From Acidisphaera sp. S103 (lineage in GTDB: Bacteria; Pseudomonadota; Alphaproteobacteria; Acetobacterales; Acetobacteraceae): DNA of 38,956 bases. Position numbers and translations under genes: made by a program. This document shows positions 7,130 through 16,047 of the stretch, one piece after another (the stretch's first letter is position 1; each line of letters begins with the position of its first letter). The notes under the pieces were generated by a model that saw only the letters and a list, made by a program, of their open reading frames with translations, searched no databases and was not told the origin of the DNA. Where the stretch lies: NCBI RefSeq assembly GCF_009765975.1, contig NZ_LMUJ01000054.1, positions 46,101 through 85,056 of the forward strand. Reading direction: 5' to 3'.

Positions 7130-8236
7130 ATGTCCGAGCTTGGGAATGAACCGAGGACGCGGCGGTTTGCGTTGCGGGCTGGGCTGGCGGCGGCGGCGTT
7201 GCCGGTTGCCGGCCTGTTGGCCGGCCGGGCGGCGGCGGAGACCCGGCCGGTGACGAAGGTGCTGGATTTCACCACCTGCGCCGACGTCGCGAAGGCTGAG
7301 CATGAAGGCACGCTGCTGTTTTATACGCATGATGGGGAAGCCGGCGCGGCGGCGGCGATGGATGCGTTCAACAAGGATTTTCCAAAGATCAAGGCCAGCT
7401 ATGTCCGCCTGCAAACGGGTGCGCTGTACAGCCGGATCCTGGCGGAGCGTTCGGCTGGCCGCTTCGACGTGGACGCGATTCAGTTCTCCGACATCGGGAC
7501 GGCGATCGACTTTCAGAAGCGGGGCGGTTTCGACCTGTACCACTCACCTGAATCTTCGGCCTATGACCCGGCGTATCTTGGTCCACCGGCGGGCTACTTT
7601 TTCTGTAGCGGCATGACGTTCGCGGGTATCGCCTACAACACCGACCGGGTGAAGGCCGAGGATGCGCCGAAAGCGTGGAAAGACCTGCTGGACCCGCGTT
7701 GGGCCAATGTCACCAGCACGAAACAGTCGACCTCCGGCATGCAGTTCGTCGAGTGGTATGAGTTGCGTAAGCTGTATGGCGACAGCTACTGGAAGGCGTT
7801 CGCGAAACAGCGGCCGCACGGCTTCGATTCACGCGCCCAGTTGTTCGATCGGCTGGCCAAGGGCGACGACAAGATGTGCGCGTTGGCCGAATGGGCCGGG
7901 TACGTTCTGTACCATGACCGCAAGGCGCCGATCGCGTTCGTCGCCCCCGCCGATGGACTTCCCGCGACGGCGCTGGCCACTGGCGTGGTTGAAAAGGCAC
8001 CGCATCCCGAAGCGGCGCGCCTGTTTATCGACTGGTTGATGTCGTTGCGTGGCCAGCAGGTTTATCAGCAAAACCCCGACCTGCTGTATGGATCGGTCCG
8101 TAAGGATGCGCCGCCGATGCCGGGCGGCTTGCGGCTGCGCGATTTCAAGCTGCTGATCCCCACCGATATCACGGACCTCCTCGCCAGCCGCAAGGCTTTC
8201 AACACCGAGTGGAACAACATGCTTGGGTTGCTGTAG
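7130..8236 (+). CDS. ABC importer substrate-binding protein (family 1, AfuA/FbpA-like)
   Basis: The 368-residue exported protein has a Tat-like leader (R11-R12-F13, hydrophobic core, AAA cleavage region near 34-36). The mature protein begins with a GTLLFYTHDGE strand and carries the typical AGIAYNTDRVK and PKAWKDLLDPRW blocks of type II binding proteins for ferric iron, polyamine or phosphonate-like ligands. I do not see the consecutive Tyr pair of classical ferric-binding FbpA, so the ligand is open. The ATG at 7130 is chosen for GAGGA at 7120-7124; an ATG at 7085 would place extra residues before the twin arginines. The permease gene follows after five bases and the ATPase after that, so this is a full importer operon. 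Confidence 0.88.
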   Translation: MSELGNEPRTRRFALRAGLAAAALPVAGLLAGRAAAETRPVTKVLDFTTCADVAKAEHEGTLLFYTHDGEAGAAAAMDAFNKDFPKIKASYVRLQTGALYSRILAERSAGRFDVDAIQFSDIGTAIDFQKRGGFDLYHSPESSAYDPAYLGPPAGYFFCSGMTFAGIAYNTDRVKAEDAPKAWKDLLDPRWANVTSTKQSTSGMQFVEWYELRKLYGDSYWKAFAKQRPHGFDSRAQLFDRLAKGDDKMCALAEWAGYVLYHDRKAPIAFVAPADGLPATALATGVVEKAPHPEAARLFIDWLMSLRGQQVYQQNPDLLYGSVRKDAPPMPGGLRLRDFKLLIPTDITDLLASRKAFNTEWNNMLGLL

Positions 8237-8241
8237 CCGGC

Positions 8242-9948
8242 ATGTCGGCCACCACGGCAGCCAGGTCCCGACTGCGTTTGCCATCTGTCCAGACGTCTGT
8301 CGGGATCGCGGTGATTGGGGTGGTGGCGGCGTTCGTCATCTACCCGGTCTACTATCTGGTGCAGGCGTCCCTCGACGTCGGGGACCCCGAGGTGCGGCCC
8401 CCGACCGCCTATGGCCTCGATAATTTCGAGGCGTTGCCGCGGTATTGGGAAATCATGGTCAACACGCTGGTCGTCGCGTTCGCGGCGACAGTGATGGCCC
8501 TGGTGTTCGGCTTCCTGACGGCTTGGATCCTGAACCGCACCAACGTCCCGTTCCGGCGCACGCTGGAACAGGCGATGGCCGTTCCGTACTACGTTACGCC
8601 GCTGCTGGGAGCGTTGGCCTGGAGCCTGCTGGGTGCGCCGGAGAGCGGGTTCATCAACCAGATCTGGCGTGCCCTTGGCGGCAGCGGCGCGATCATCGAT
8701 ATCATCAGTCCGATGGGCATCGCCTGGGTCATGGCGTTGTTCGAGGGCTCCGTCGCCTTCGTCATGATCGGTGCGGTGATGAAGTCGATGGACCCGTCAC
8801 TGGAGGAAGCGTCACAGATCAATGGCGCCGGCCGGTTCTACACCATGCTGCGGATCACCCTGCCGCTGGTGACGCCCGGCGTGCTGGGGGCGGCCATTTT
8901 CGTGTTCGCGGAGATGCTGGGGTCGTTTTCGGCGGCTTTGGTGCTTGGCACGCCGACCCGGTACTATGTCATCACCACGGCGATCTATCAGCTGGTGGCC
9001 CAATATCCGCCTCGCATTCCGTTGGCGGCGGCCTTGGGCGTGTCGCTGTTCGCGGTCATGTTCGCGATGCTGTTCTTCTACCGGCGTGTCATTTCGCGCC
9101 GCAGTTATGTGACGGTCAGCGGCAAGGCGTTCCGGCCGCGCCTGACCGATGTCGGCGGCCTGCGCTGGGTGCTGTTCGGTATCTGCGGCAGCTACGTGCT
9201 GCTGTCGGTCGTGCTGCCGCTTCTGACGTTGATCTATGCCTCGGTGCAGAAGCTGGCGGTGGCGTTTCCGGCTGCTTCCAATTTCACGTTGGACAATTAC
9301 CGCCAGGCGCTGACGCAGAACGCGGTGCGCTATGCCATGTCGAACAGCCTGATCCTGGGTGTGCTGACCGCGACGATCGGGGTCGCGCTGACCGGGATGC
9401 TGTCGTGGCTGATCCATCGCAGCCGTGTGCCGGGCCGCGGTGTACTGGAATATATCGCGATGTTTCCGCAGGCGGTGCCTCGGCTGGTGTTCGCGTTCGG
9501 CATGATGTGGGCGTGGCTGGTCTTCCCGATTCCGATCTACGGCACGTTGTGGCTTCTATTGATCGCTTATCTGACGGTGTTTTTGCCGCTGGGTGTGCGC
9601 ACGATCTCCAGCGTGCTGCTGCAACTCGATAAGAGCCTGGAAGAATGTGGTGAGGTCTGTGGTGCGTCGTGGGCCCATCGCATGCGGACGATCACCATGC
9701 CGCTGTTGCGGCCGGGGTTGCTGGCGGCGTGGATGCTGCTGTTCATAGCCAGTGTGCGGGAACTCGGGGCGTCCATCTTGCTGATGGGGCCGCATTCGCA
9801 GGTGATAACACCGGCGATCGTGGATGCGTGGTTCGGCAGCAGCTCGGAATTGACGGCGGCGATGGCGCTGATCCAGACCGTCGTGCTGGGGCTGGCGGTG
9901 GCGGTCTTTTCGCTGATCACGCGCCGATCGTCGCGACAGGGGGGATAG
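8242..9948 (+). CDS. ABC importer permease, fused two-domain (FbpB-like)
   Basis: The 568-residue inner-membrane protein holds two BPD_transp_1 permease halves in one chain, with about six membrane helices each. The two EAA coupling loops, which contact the ATPase, are visible near residue 187 (EEASQINGAG, then LPLVTPG) and near residue 467 (EECGEVCGAS, then MPLLRPG). This fused form is typical of iron(III) and related importers. The start at 8242 lies five bases after the binding-protein stop; the in-frame ATG at 8209 would overlap that gene by 28 bases. It forms the translocation channel of the flanking importer. Confidence 0.92.
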   Translation: MSATTAARSRLRLPSVQTSVGIAVIGVVAAFVIYPVYYLVQASLDVGDPEVRPPTAYGLDNFEALPRYWEIMVNTLVVAFAATVMALVFGFLTAWILNRTNVPFRRTLEQAMAVPYYVTPLLGALAWSLLGAPESGFINQIWRALGGSGAIIDIISPMGIAWVMALFEGSVAFVMIGAVMKSMDPSLEEASQINGAGRFYTMLRITLPLVTPGVLGAAIFVFAEMLGSFSAALVLGTPTRYYVITTAIYQLVAQYPPRIPLAAALGVSLFAVMFAMLFFYRRVISRRSYVTVSGKAFRPRLTDVGGLRWVLFGICGSYVLLSVVLPLLTLIYASVQKLAVAFPAASNFTLDNYRQALTQNAVRYAMSNSLILGVLTATIGVALTGMLSWLIHRSRVPGRGVLEYIAMFPQAVPRLVFAFGMMWAWLVFPIPIYGTLWLLLIAYLTVFLPLGVRTISSVLLQLDKSLEECGEVCGASWAHRMRTITMPLLRPGLLAAWMLLFIASVRELGASILLMGPHSQVITPAIVDAWFGSSSELTAAMALIQTVVLGLAVAVFSLITRRSSRQGG

Positions 9949-9954
9949 GGCGGC

Positions 9955-11049
9955 ATGCCCAGCGCGCATATCGAGGTGGAAAATCTCGAGATCCACTATG
10001 GACCGGTTGCCGCCGTGGGGCCGGTCAGCTTCAGCGTGATGCCGGGACAGCAGGTGACGCTGTTGGGGCCGTCCGGCTGCGGCAAGACGACGACGTTGCG
10101 TGCGATCGCCGGGCTGGAACGGCCGAGTGCCGGAACGATCCGGATTGGCGGGCAGACCGTGTATGCGTCCGACGGGGGGATCAACGTGCCGGCCGAAAAA
10201 CGAGGCCTGTCGATGGTGTTCCAGTCCTATGCCATCTGGCCGCACATGACGGTGTTCGAAAACGTCGCCTACGGGTTGCGGGTGCGTCGGAAGAGCAAGG
10301 CGGAGATCGAGGAGAAGGTCAGGACGGCACTGGATCTTGTGCAGATGGGTGCGTATGCTGGCCGGCACGCGTCGCAGCTTTCCGGCGGCCAGCAGCAGCG
10401 GGTTGCGCTGGCGAGGGCGTGCGCCTTTTCCCCCAACGTGCTGCTGTTTGATGAGCCGTTGTCCAACCTGGATGCCAAGCTGCGTGGCGATATGCGGATC
10501 GAGTTGCGGGAGTTGCAGCATCGGCTGGGCGTGACCTCGGTCTACGTCACGCACGATCTGGAGGAGGCGCTGGCGATGTCCGATCAGATCGTTGTCATGC
10601 GGCGGGGGCACATCGAGCAGAATGGATCGCCGAACGAAATATATAACTATCCGCGTACGGCGTTTGTGGCGGATTTCGTGGGATCCGCTAATTTGATCGG
10701 GGGGCGGTTGCGGCCTGATCTGTCGAAGGACGGATTCGTGGCGCTGGAGGCTGACGGCGGCCATATTCTGCATGGGGTTTCGCATGGGCGCGTGCCGGGG
10801 GAAAATCCGGTGATGTCGGTGCGGACCGTTCACTTGCGGCTGGCCGCCGAACAGGGTGATGCGCCGGTCAATGTCTGGCCTGTCGTGGTGCGGCGCTGCG
10901 TGTTCCTGGGCGACATGACTCAGGTGCATGTGGAATGGGGTGGCCGGGACCTGGTTATCCGGCAGACGACCGCGGATGTCTGGCACGAGGGCGATGGCGC
11001 CTGGCTGTCGATCAGTCCGGATAGCTGTGTATTGCTGGAGGCGGAGTGA
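9955..11049 (+). CDS. ABC importer ATPase with C-terminal TOBE domain
   Basis: The 364-residue ATPase belongs to the CUT1/PotA/FbpC group. Walker A is GPSGCGKTT (38-46), the Q-loop is Q90, the signature is LSGGQ (142-146), Walker B with catalytic Glu is LLFDEP (D166, E167), and the H-loop His is H200. Residues about 280-360 form a TOBE regulatory domain. It powers the binding protein/permease encoded just upstream and starts six bases after the permease stop. Its stop codon overlaps the GTG start of the HiPIP gene, so the last two genes are translationally coupled. Confidence 0.95.
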   Translation: MPSAHIEVENLEIHYGPVAAVGPVSFSVMPGQQVTLLGPSGCGKTTTLRAIAGLERPSAGTIRIGGQTVYASDGGINVPAEKRGLSMVFQSYAIWPHMTVFENVAYGLRVRRKSKAEIEEKVRTALDLVQMGAYAGRHASQLSGGQQQRVALARACAFSPNVLLFDEPLSNLDAKLRGDMRIELRELQHRLGVTSVYVTHDLEEALAMSDQIVVMRRGHIEQNGSPNEIYNYPRTAFVADFVGSANLIGGRLRPDLSKDGFVALEADGGHILHGVSHGRVPGENPVMSVRTVHLRLAAEQGDAPVNVWPVVVRRCVFLGDMTQVHVEWGGRDLVIRQTTADVWHEGDGAWLSISPDSCVLLEAE

Positions 11050-11282
11050 GGCGTGGTATCCGCCGGCGGCTTTTGTTTGTGGCGGCGGTTGGCGTCGCGC
11101 ATCGGGCTGGCGCGCAGGCGCGGCCCAAGGTTTCACGTGAGACTGCGAAGTATCGGGACACGCCTTCTGGCGGCATGAGTTGCGCGGCCTGCACCTTCTT
11201 CCGTCCGCCCGCTTCGTGCCAGGTGGTGGAAGGCGCTGTCAGTCCGAACGGGTGGTGCCAGTTGTTCGATATGCCGGACTAA
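11046..11282 (+). CDS. High-potential iron-sulfur protein (HiPIP)
   Basis: The product is a small periplasmic electron carrier, a 78-residue precursor. The mature part carries the HiPIP pattern: a YRDTPSGG turn, C46 and C49 (CAAC), C58 in PPASCQVVEG and C71 in SPNGWCQLF. These four cysteines bind one [4Fe-4S] cluster working at high potential. The N-terminus RRGIRRRLLF followed by a hydrophobic Ala/Val run resembles a Tat leader, the usual export route for HiPIPs. The start is a GTG overlapping the ATPase TGA as GTGA. HiPIPs usually shuttle electrons to photosynthetic reaction centres or terminal oxidases, and a place at the end of an importer operon is unusual. Confidence 0.88.
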   Translation: MRRGIRRRLLFVAAVGVAHRAGAQARPKVSRETAKYRDTPSGGMSCAACTFFRPPASCQVVEGAVSPNGWCQLFDMPD

Positions 11283-11469
11283 GCGGCCGCTGCCTTTCCG
11301 GTATGATTCGGTCGCGTATTCACACCGCTGTCTCGGCAGGCTGGACACGCTTCGGTCCAGGCCGAACCGATCGCGGATGACAGGCCCGGGGTGTCGTCGA
11401 TATTGATGTCCTCGCCACGACCCGCACCTATCCGGTTGGCGGGCGGCCTCATTTTCTGGAGATCGGGAC

Positions 11470-11790
11470 ATGCAAAAATCTGAATTATACAACCACGTTC
11501 GGGGCGAAATACTGATTGCCGCGCGTTGGACGGCGGCACCGGGCCAGGCGGACAAGGTCGCCGACATTCTGCATCGGTTTCTGCCCCAGGCTCAGGCTGA
11601 ACCCGGAACGAGGCTGTTCCAGATTTCTCGCGGGAAAGAGGACGCGGCGCAGTTCCTGTTCTATGAGGTGTTCGCGGATGACGCCGCTTTCGCTGCCCAT
11701 CAGGCGAGCGAGCACTTCAAGACGCTTATACTGGGTGAGGCTTTGCCGCTTCTCACGGATCGCCAGCGCACGCAGTATACCCTGCTGTAA
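11470..11790 (+). CDS. Antibiotic biosynthesis monooxygenase (ABM) family protein
   Basis: The 106-residue protein has a dimeric alpha+beta barrel fold. The family pattern is present: ILIAARWTAAPGQ, EPGTRLFQISR, FLFYEVFADDAAFAAHQAS and the HFKTL helix. Members act as cofactor-free quinol monooxygenases (YgiN-like) or in heme or thiol metabolism, so function cannot be fixed from sequence. GGAG lies about eight bases before the ATG. The next gene, 62 bases downstream, is another small alpha+beta barrel protein (NIPSNAP family), and they may be transcribed together. The 187 bases between the HiPIP gene and this one show nothing recognisable. Confidence 0.82.
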   Translation: MQKSELYNHVRGEILIAARWTAAPGQADKVADILHRFLPQAQAEPGTRLFQISRGKEDAAQFLFYEVFADDAAFAAHQASEHFKTLILGEALPLLTDRQRTQYTLL

Positions 11791-11852
11791 TATGGGTCGT
11801 TACGCGCCTTCGGCGTTGTGACCCCGTATAACTTTGACGTGGGGAGTTTGTC

Positions 11853-12161
11853 GTGACCGTCACTGTGTTTATCCGTTACCAGATCGACCCCTTCAAGCGT
11901 GACGGGTTCGAGGTGTATGCGCGTCGTTGGTCCAGCATCATCCCGAAGTGCGGCGGTGATCTGATCGGATACTGGATGCCGCTCGAAGGGACGAACAATA
12001 TCGCGCACGCACTGATTTCGTTCGAGAGTCTCGCGGCCTACGAGGCCTATCGGGCGCGCCTTCGGACTGACCCCGAGGGCATCGCGAATTTCCAGTATGC
12101 TGAGGAGCAACGTTTCATCCTGGCGGAGGAGCGGACGTTTTTGCGGCCGGTGTCAGGATGA
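11853..12161 (+). CDS. NIPSNAP family protein
   Basis: The 102-residue protein has a GTG start with GGGGAG upstream. The sequence [20 protein letters not shown], with [11 protein letters not shown] and [20 protein letters not shown], is typical of bacterial single-domain NIPSNAP proteins, which form dimeric alpha+beta barrels. The biochemical role is unknown for most members. It ends 82 bases before the convergent cysN stop. An imperfect inverted repeat (CGCGCT at 12209-12214, AGCGCG at 12230-12235) in that gap may separate the two transcripts. Confidence 0.85.
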   Translation: MTVTVFIRYQIDPFKRDGFEVYARRWSSIIPKCGGDLIGYWMPLEGTNNIAHALISFESLAAYEAYRARLRTDPEGIANFQYAEEQRFILAEERTFLRPVSG

Positions 12162-12243
12162 TGGGAATCGCGCCGGCGTTTTGGCTCTTTGTTTGATCGC
12201 ATGATTCACGCGCTCTGGACGTCCCGCCCAGCGCGATCGTGCG

Positions 12244-13809
12244 CTAATCCGCGTGTCCGCCCGTGATCGACGGGCGGTGTCCGGCGAATAGATGCCGCCA
12301 CCCCCAGGTGGCAACCCGATCCGCCACCGGCCGCAACAGCAGATCGGCGACGGTCACTGCCAGTGCCAACCAGAGGCTCTGGGCCAATGTGGCGACCACC
12401 AGGAACAGCACGCCGGCCTCGACTGCCTTGCGGCCCACCGAGGCCCAAAAATGCCGCCGCCGCGACGATCCGGTTCGGCCAATCAGCCGCGGCACGACGT
12501 GGCCGTTGTCGTTCGCCTGTTTCGGCCGGTTTTCCTCGACTGTCCCCAGCGCGACCGTCTGATTGGTCATCCGGTCGATCAGGATGAACGATCCGAGTTC
12601 ACGGTCGCGGCCGTAGACTGTCGTGGGGATCGGCTTGTCGAATGCCAGATCGACGACGCCGATCGCGTTCATCGGCAGGGATTCGGCCGGGTGGTCGCGG
12701 AAGCTGTGAATGTCCACCGCGTGGCGCAACGTCATGACATCGGCGTTCGCCTCGACAGCGCCCAGCTTGATAATGACGTTTTGGCCGGGGCGCAGGGGCT
12801 GGTCGACCATCCACAGGACGCGGGCGGTCATGTTTTTGCGAGCCTGCATCGCCGACGCCTGATGCACGATGACGTCGCCGCGTGACACATCGATCTGATC
12901 GGCCAGCGTCAGCGTGATCGCCTGGCCGGCGGAGGCGTGGGGCAGGTCGCCGTCGGCGGTCACGATGCGGGCGATGGTGCTGTGGCGCTGGTTTGGCAGC
13001 ACGGTCACGCGGTCGCCGACCCGAACGGTTCCGGTCGCGATGGTTCCGGCGTAGCCGCGGAAATCGAGATTTGGACGGTTGACCCATTGCACCGGGAAAT
13101 GCAGGCGCTGCGCCTGAGCGGGGGCCTCGTCGATTGTGACGGTTTCGAGATACCCTAGGAGATGCGGTCCGTGATACCACGGCGTCCGCGGCGACGGCAT
13201 GGCGATGTTGTCGCCTTCTCGCGCGCATAGCGGGATCGGAATGATCGACTCGAAGCCAAGGGCGACGACGGCTTCGCGGTAGGCTGCGACGATGTTGTCG
13301 TAGACGGCCTGGTCGAAGCCCACCAGGTCCATCTTGTTGACCGCCAGCACGACGTGGCGCACGCCCACCATGGATACGATGAAGGAATGGCGTCGCGTCT
13401 GCGGCAGGATGCCTTTGCGTGCATCCACCAGGATGATCGCCAGTTCCGCCGTCGAGGCGCCGGTGGCCATGTTCCTGGTGTATTGCTCGTGGCCCGGCGT
13501 GTCGGCGACGATGAACGATCGCCGTGGGGTGGAGAAATAGCGGTACGCGACATCGATGGTGATGCCTTGTTCCCGTTCCGCCGACAGTCCGTCGACCAAC
13601 AGGGCGAAGTCGCGGTGCTCGCCGTGGGTGCCGAATTTTTTTGAATCCCGGTCCAGGGCTTCAAGCTGATCGTCCAGGACGGCGTTGGAATCGAACAACA
13701 TGCGCCCGAGCAGAGTGGATTTGCCGTCGTCGACGGAACCGCAGGTGAGAAGGCGGAGCAACGATGCCTGCCGGAGCGCGGGCGCCGTCATGGAAAGCGC
13801 GGCGCTCAT
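12244..13809 (-). CDS. cysN: Sulfate adenylyltransferase GTPase subunit CysN with extra C-terminal membrane domain
   Basis: The 521-residue protein is the GTPase subunit that drives ATP sulfurylase (ATP + sulfate to APS). The EF-Tu-like GTPase domain shows the P-loop GSVDDGKS (24-31), DTPGH (103-107) and NKMD (158-161), followed by two beta-barrel domains to about 440. The last 72 residues (450-521) are unusual: a basic start, a hydrophobic helix (GVLFLVVATLAQSLWLALAV), and a second segment ending VADRVATWGWRHL. This resembles the DUF2061 membrane domain and replaces the APS-kinase domain found in CysNC/NodQ fusions. Its start overlaps the cysD stop by one base (TGATG), so the two subunits are translationally coupled. 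Confidence 0.95.
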   Translation of the reverse strand: MSAALSMTAPALRQASLLRLLTCGSVDDGKSTLLGRMLFDSNAVLDDQLEALDRDSKKFGTHGEHRDFALLVDGLSAEREQGITIDVAYRYFSTPRRSFIVADTPGHEQYTRNMATGASTAELAIILVDARKGILPQTRRHSFIVSMVGVRHVVLAVNKMDLVGFDQAVYDNIVAAYREAVVALGFESIIPIPLCAREGDNIAMPSPRTPWYHGPHLLGYLETVTIDEAPAQAQRLHFPVQWVNRPNLDFRGYAGTIATGTVRVGDRVTVLPNQRHSTIARIVTADGDLPHASAGQAITLTLADQIDVSRGDVIVHQASAMQARKNMTARVLWMVDQPLRPGQNVIIKLGAVEANADVMTLRHAVDIHSFRDHPAESLPMNAIGVVDLAFDKPIPTTVYGRDRELGSFILIDRMTNQTVALGTVEENRPKQANDNGHVVPRLIGRTGSSRRRHFWASVGRKAVEAGVLFLVVATLAQSLWLALAVTVADLLLRPVADRVATWGWRHLFAGHRPSITGGHAD

Positions 13810-14843
13810 CAGAAATAGCCTTCCTGTTTTTTCTGTTCCATCGATCCGCTGCCGTCATGGTCGATCAGCCGGCCTTCCCGTTCGGAGGAGCGGGAGTCGC
13901 GCATTTCCTCGATGATCTCGGATAGGGTCGCGGCCTCGCTTTCCACCGCGCCTGTGAGCGGATAGCAGCCCAGGGTGCGGAAGCGGACGGACCGCATCTC
14001 GATCTGCTCGCCGGGGCGCAGGATCATCCTGTCGTCGTCGCGCATGATCAGCATGCCGTCACGTTCCACCACCGGCCGGGGCTTGGCGAAGTAGAGCGGG
14101 ACGACCGGGATGGCTTCCTGGGCGATGTAGTCCCAGATGTCGGACTCGGTCCAGTTTGATAGCGGAAAGACCCGGAAGCTTTCGCCGGCCCGTTTGCGGG
14201 TGTTGAACAGGTGCCAGGGTTCAGGACGCTGGTTCTTCGGGTCCCAGCGATGTTCGGCGGAGCGCAACGAGAATACCCGTTCCTTGGCACGCGATTTTTC
14301 TTCGTCGCGCCGGGCGCCGCCAAAGGCCGCATCGAATTTGTGGCGATCCAGGGCCTGCTTCAGGCCTTGCGTTTTCATGACGTCTGTATGGAGGCGGGAG
14401 CCGGACGCGAATGGGTTGACGCCGGCGCGCAAGCCGTCCTCATTGATATGGACGATCAGCTTGCAGCCCAGTTCTTTCGCCCGCCGGTCGCGAAATTCGA
14501 TCATCTCACGAAATTTCCATGTCGTATCGACATGCAGCAGCGGGAACGGCAACGGCGCCGGATAGAATGCCTTGATCGCCAGATGCAGCAGAACGGCGCT
14601 GTCCTTACCGACGGAATACATCAGCACCGGGTTGTCGCAGGTGGCGACGACCTCCCGGAAGATGTGGATGCTCTCGGCTTCCAGGCGCTGAAGGTGGGTC
14701 AGCGTTCGGACGGATGTCCTGGTGTCGCTATGGGTTGACCTGTCCTGGTGTTGGGTCGCGGCATGGTGCTGATGCGGATGGCCTGGACGAGCCGGGCCAT
14801 GACGATTGGCATCAATCCCGACGGTGGTGCGGAACCAATTCAT
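13809..14843 (-). CDS. cysD: Sulfate adenylyltransferase subunit 2 CysD, N-terminally extended
   Basis: The 344-residue catalytic subunit of ATP sulfurylase belongs to the PP-loop pyrophosphatase family. The PP-loop is SVGKDS (77-82), and the family core runs from [14 protein letters not shown] (48-61) to the C-terminus [10 protein letters not shown]. Family members normally start at the residue equivalent to L48 and are near 300 residues long. Here that position is a CTG codon, and no ATG, GTG or TTG lies nearby. The first usable start is the ATG at 14843, which has AAAAGGG upstream and overlaps the cysH stop as ATGA. It adds 47 residues rich in His (H15, H22, H24, H26, H27, H32, H38). The frame is open and free of stops throughout. 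Confidence 0.93.
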   Translation of the reverse strand: MNWFRTTVGIDANRHGPARPGHPHQHHAATQHQDRSTHSDTRTSVRTLTHLQRLEAESIHIFREVVATCDNPVLMYSVGKDSAVLLHLAIKAFYPAPLPFPLLHVDTTWKFREMIEFRDRRAKELGCKLIVHINEDGLRAGVNPFASGSRLHTDVMKTQGLKQALDRHKFDAAFGGARRDEEKSRAKERVFSLRSAEHRWDPKNQRPEPWHLFNTRKRAGESFRVFPLSNWTESDIWDYIAQEAIPVVPLYFAKPRPVVERDGMLIMRDDDRMILRPGEQIEMRSVRFRTLGCYPLTGAVESEAATLSEIIEEMRDSRSSEREGRLIDHDGSGSMEQKKQEGYF

Positions 14844-15643
14844 GCCCTTTTCCCTGCCCGCACCAGGCGGCCGTCCGGTGTCAGGTGTAGGCCGCATTCG
14901 CGGGTTTGATCTTGTTCCCACCACCAGCGGCCGGCTCGTTCCGGTTCTCCCGGAGCGACGGCGCGGGTGCAGGGGGCGCAACCGATCGACAGGAAGCCTT
15001 TGTCGTGCAGCGCGTTGTAGGGGACATTGCCGGATCGTACCAGCGCGGCGACCTGGTCGCGCGACCAGTCCAACAGCGGGTTGGCCTTCAATAGATGGCG
15101 ATCGGTATCGAGCGACACGAAGTCCAGGTGTTGGCGTTGGCCGGATTGATCCGCGCGCAGGCCGGTCAGCCATGCCGCCGCGCCGTGCAGCGCTCGACCG
15201 AGCGGTTCGACTTTGCGTACCGCGCAGCAGGCGTGGCGGGCTTCGGTGGCGTGGCGGAAGCCGTTGATTCCGTTCCGATGCACCAATGCTTCGAGCGCGC
15301 CGGCGCGCGGATAAAACGCTTCGACGCGGATGCCGTACCGCTGCTCGGTTTCCGCCCATACCGTATAGGTTTCGGGGAACAGCCGTCCGGTATCCAGGGT
15401 CGCGAACCGGCAGTCGATGCCGGACTCGGCGATCAGATGAGTCAGCGCTTGATCCTCCAGCCCGAAGCTGGTGGTGAACACCGTGGGGCCGGAGACAGTG
15501 CGGGATAGCAACATAAGCCGGCCGATAGGATCGAGCCGAGCGAATGCTTGGTTCAGGGTTGATTTTGACGTTTCTGAGACAAAACTATCCCCCGGCACGA
15601 CGAGAACCTCGTCCTGCCAGTGGTCATTATCCACATCTGCCAC
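14840..15643 (-). CDS. cysH: Adenylylsulfate (APS) reductase CysH
   Basis: The 267-residue cytoplasmic enzyme reduces APS to sulfite and AMP with thioredoxin-type reductant. The [4Fe-4S] cluster ligands that mark APS rather than PAPS reductases are present: C139-C140 (ACCAVRK) and C222/C225 (GCAPC). The catalytic Cys is C250 in [14 protein letters not shown] and [10 protein letters not shown] are the substrate loops. The start is GTG at 15643, and a GTG at 15634 is an alternative. It is the first gene of cysH-cysD-cysN, with start/stop overlaps to the next genes. No cysC (APS kinase) is present, which fits direct APS reduction. Confidence 0.95.
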   Translation of the reverse strand: MADVDNDHWQDEVLVVPGDSFVSETSKSTLNQAFARLDPIGRLMLLSRTVSGPTVFTTSFGLEDQALTHLIAESGIDCRFATLDTGRLFPETYTVWAETEQRYGIRVEAFYPRAGALEALVHRNGINGFRHATEARHACCAVRKVEPLGRALHGAAAWLTGLRADQSGQRQHLDFVSLDTDRHLLKANPLLDWSRDQVAALVRSGNVPYNALHDKGFLSIGCAPCTRAVAPGEPERAGRWWWEQDQTRECGLHLTPDGRLVRAGKRA

Positions 15644-16047
15644 GCCCGTCGGCTCCCGCTCTCATCGGCCGCATCGGTAGCTATCGGCCTGGGTTGGGAT
15701 ATACGTGTCCTGATGGCCCTGTGAAATCACGATGTAACCCGGAAAGGACGGGGGCGTGCGGGGTGGCGGCGAGCAGGGAGAGCACGTTGTCGGGCGGTTT
15801 GCCAGAACATCCTCTAGTGGGGCGTGGTATTGGTTATTTTCCCTCTTGCCGGGTGGATAGACGGAATGTGTTTCCGCCGCCTCGGCCGGATGAGAGGTAT
15901 GATCGCGGCCGGTGTGACGAATTTCACATGGCGGATATGACCGAAAAGCAACACTGGTGCCCGAATGGCGGCCAGACCAATGCCGCCTTGCCCTTCGCGG
16001 CGCAAACCCTTACTCAGCCGCCGAACTTGAACCTGTAGGAGGCCGCG
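15644..16047. other. Divergent intergenic region cysH / ndk
   Basis: The 404 bases separate the cys operon (minus) from the ndk operon (plus). A TATGAT near 15900, upstream of ndk, could be a -10 element. I see no recognisable riboswitch. A short frame, 15928-16038, could encode 36 residues and ends within the ndk ribosome-binding site, but it lacks its own Shine-Dalgarno sequence. Confidence 0.4.

Noticed and set aside
9556-11136. Minus-strand open frame of 526 residues
   Set aside because: It is antisense to the permease and ATPase, both with clear motifs. The translation is Arg/Gln/His-rich without family features.
12200-12243. Strong terminator between the NIPSNAP gene and cysN
   Set aside because: The inverted repeat is interrupted and short, with no T tract, so I mention it only as a possible separator.
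15928-16038. 36-codon frame ending at the ndk ribosome-binding site
   Set aside because: It could be a leader peptide, but it has no Shine-Dalgarno sequence and no sign of regulatory codons or alternative hairpins.
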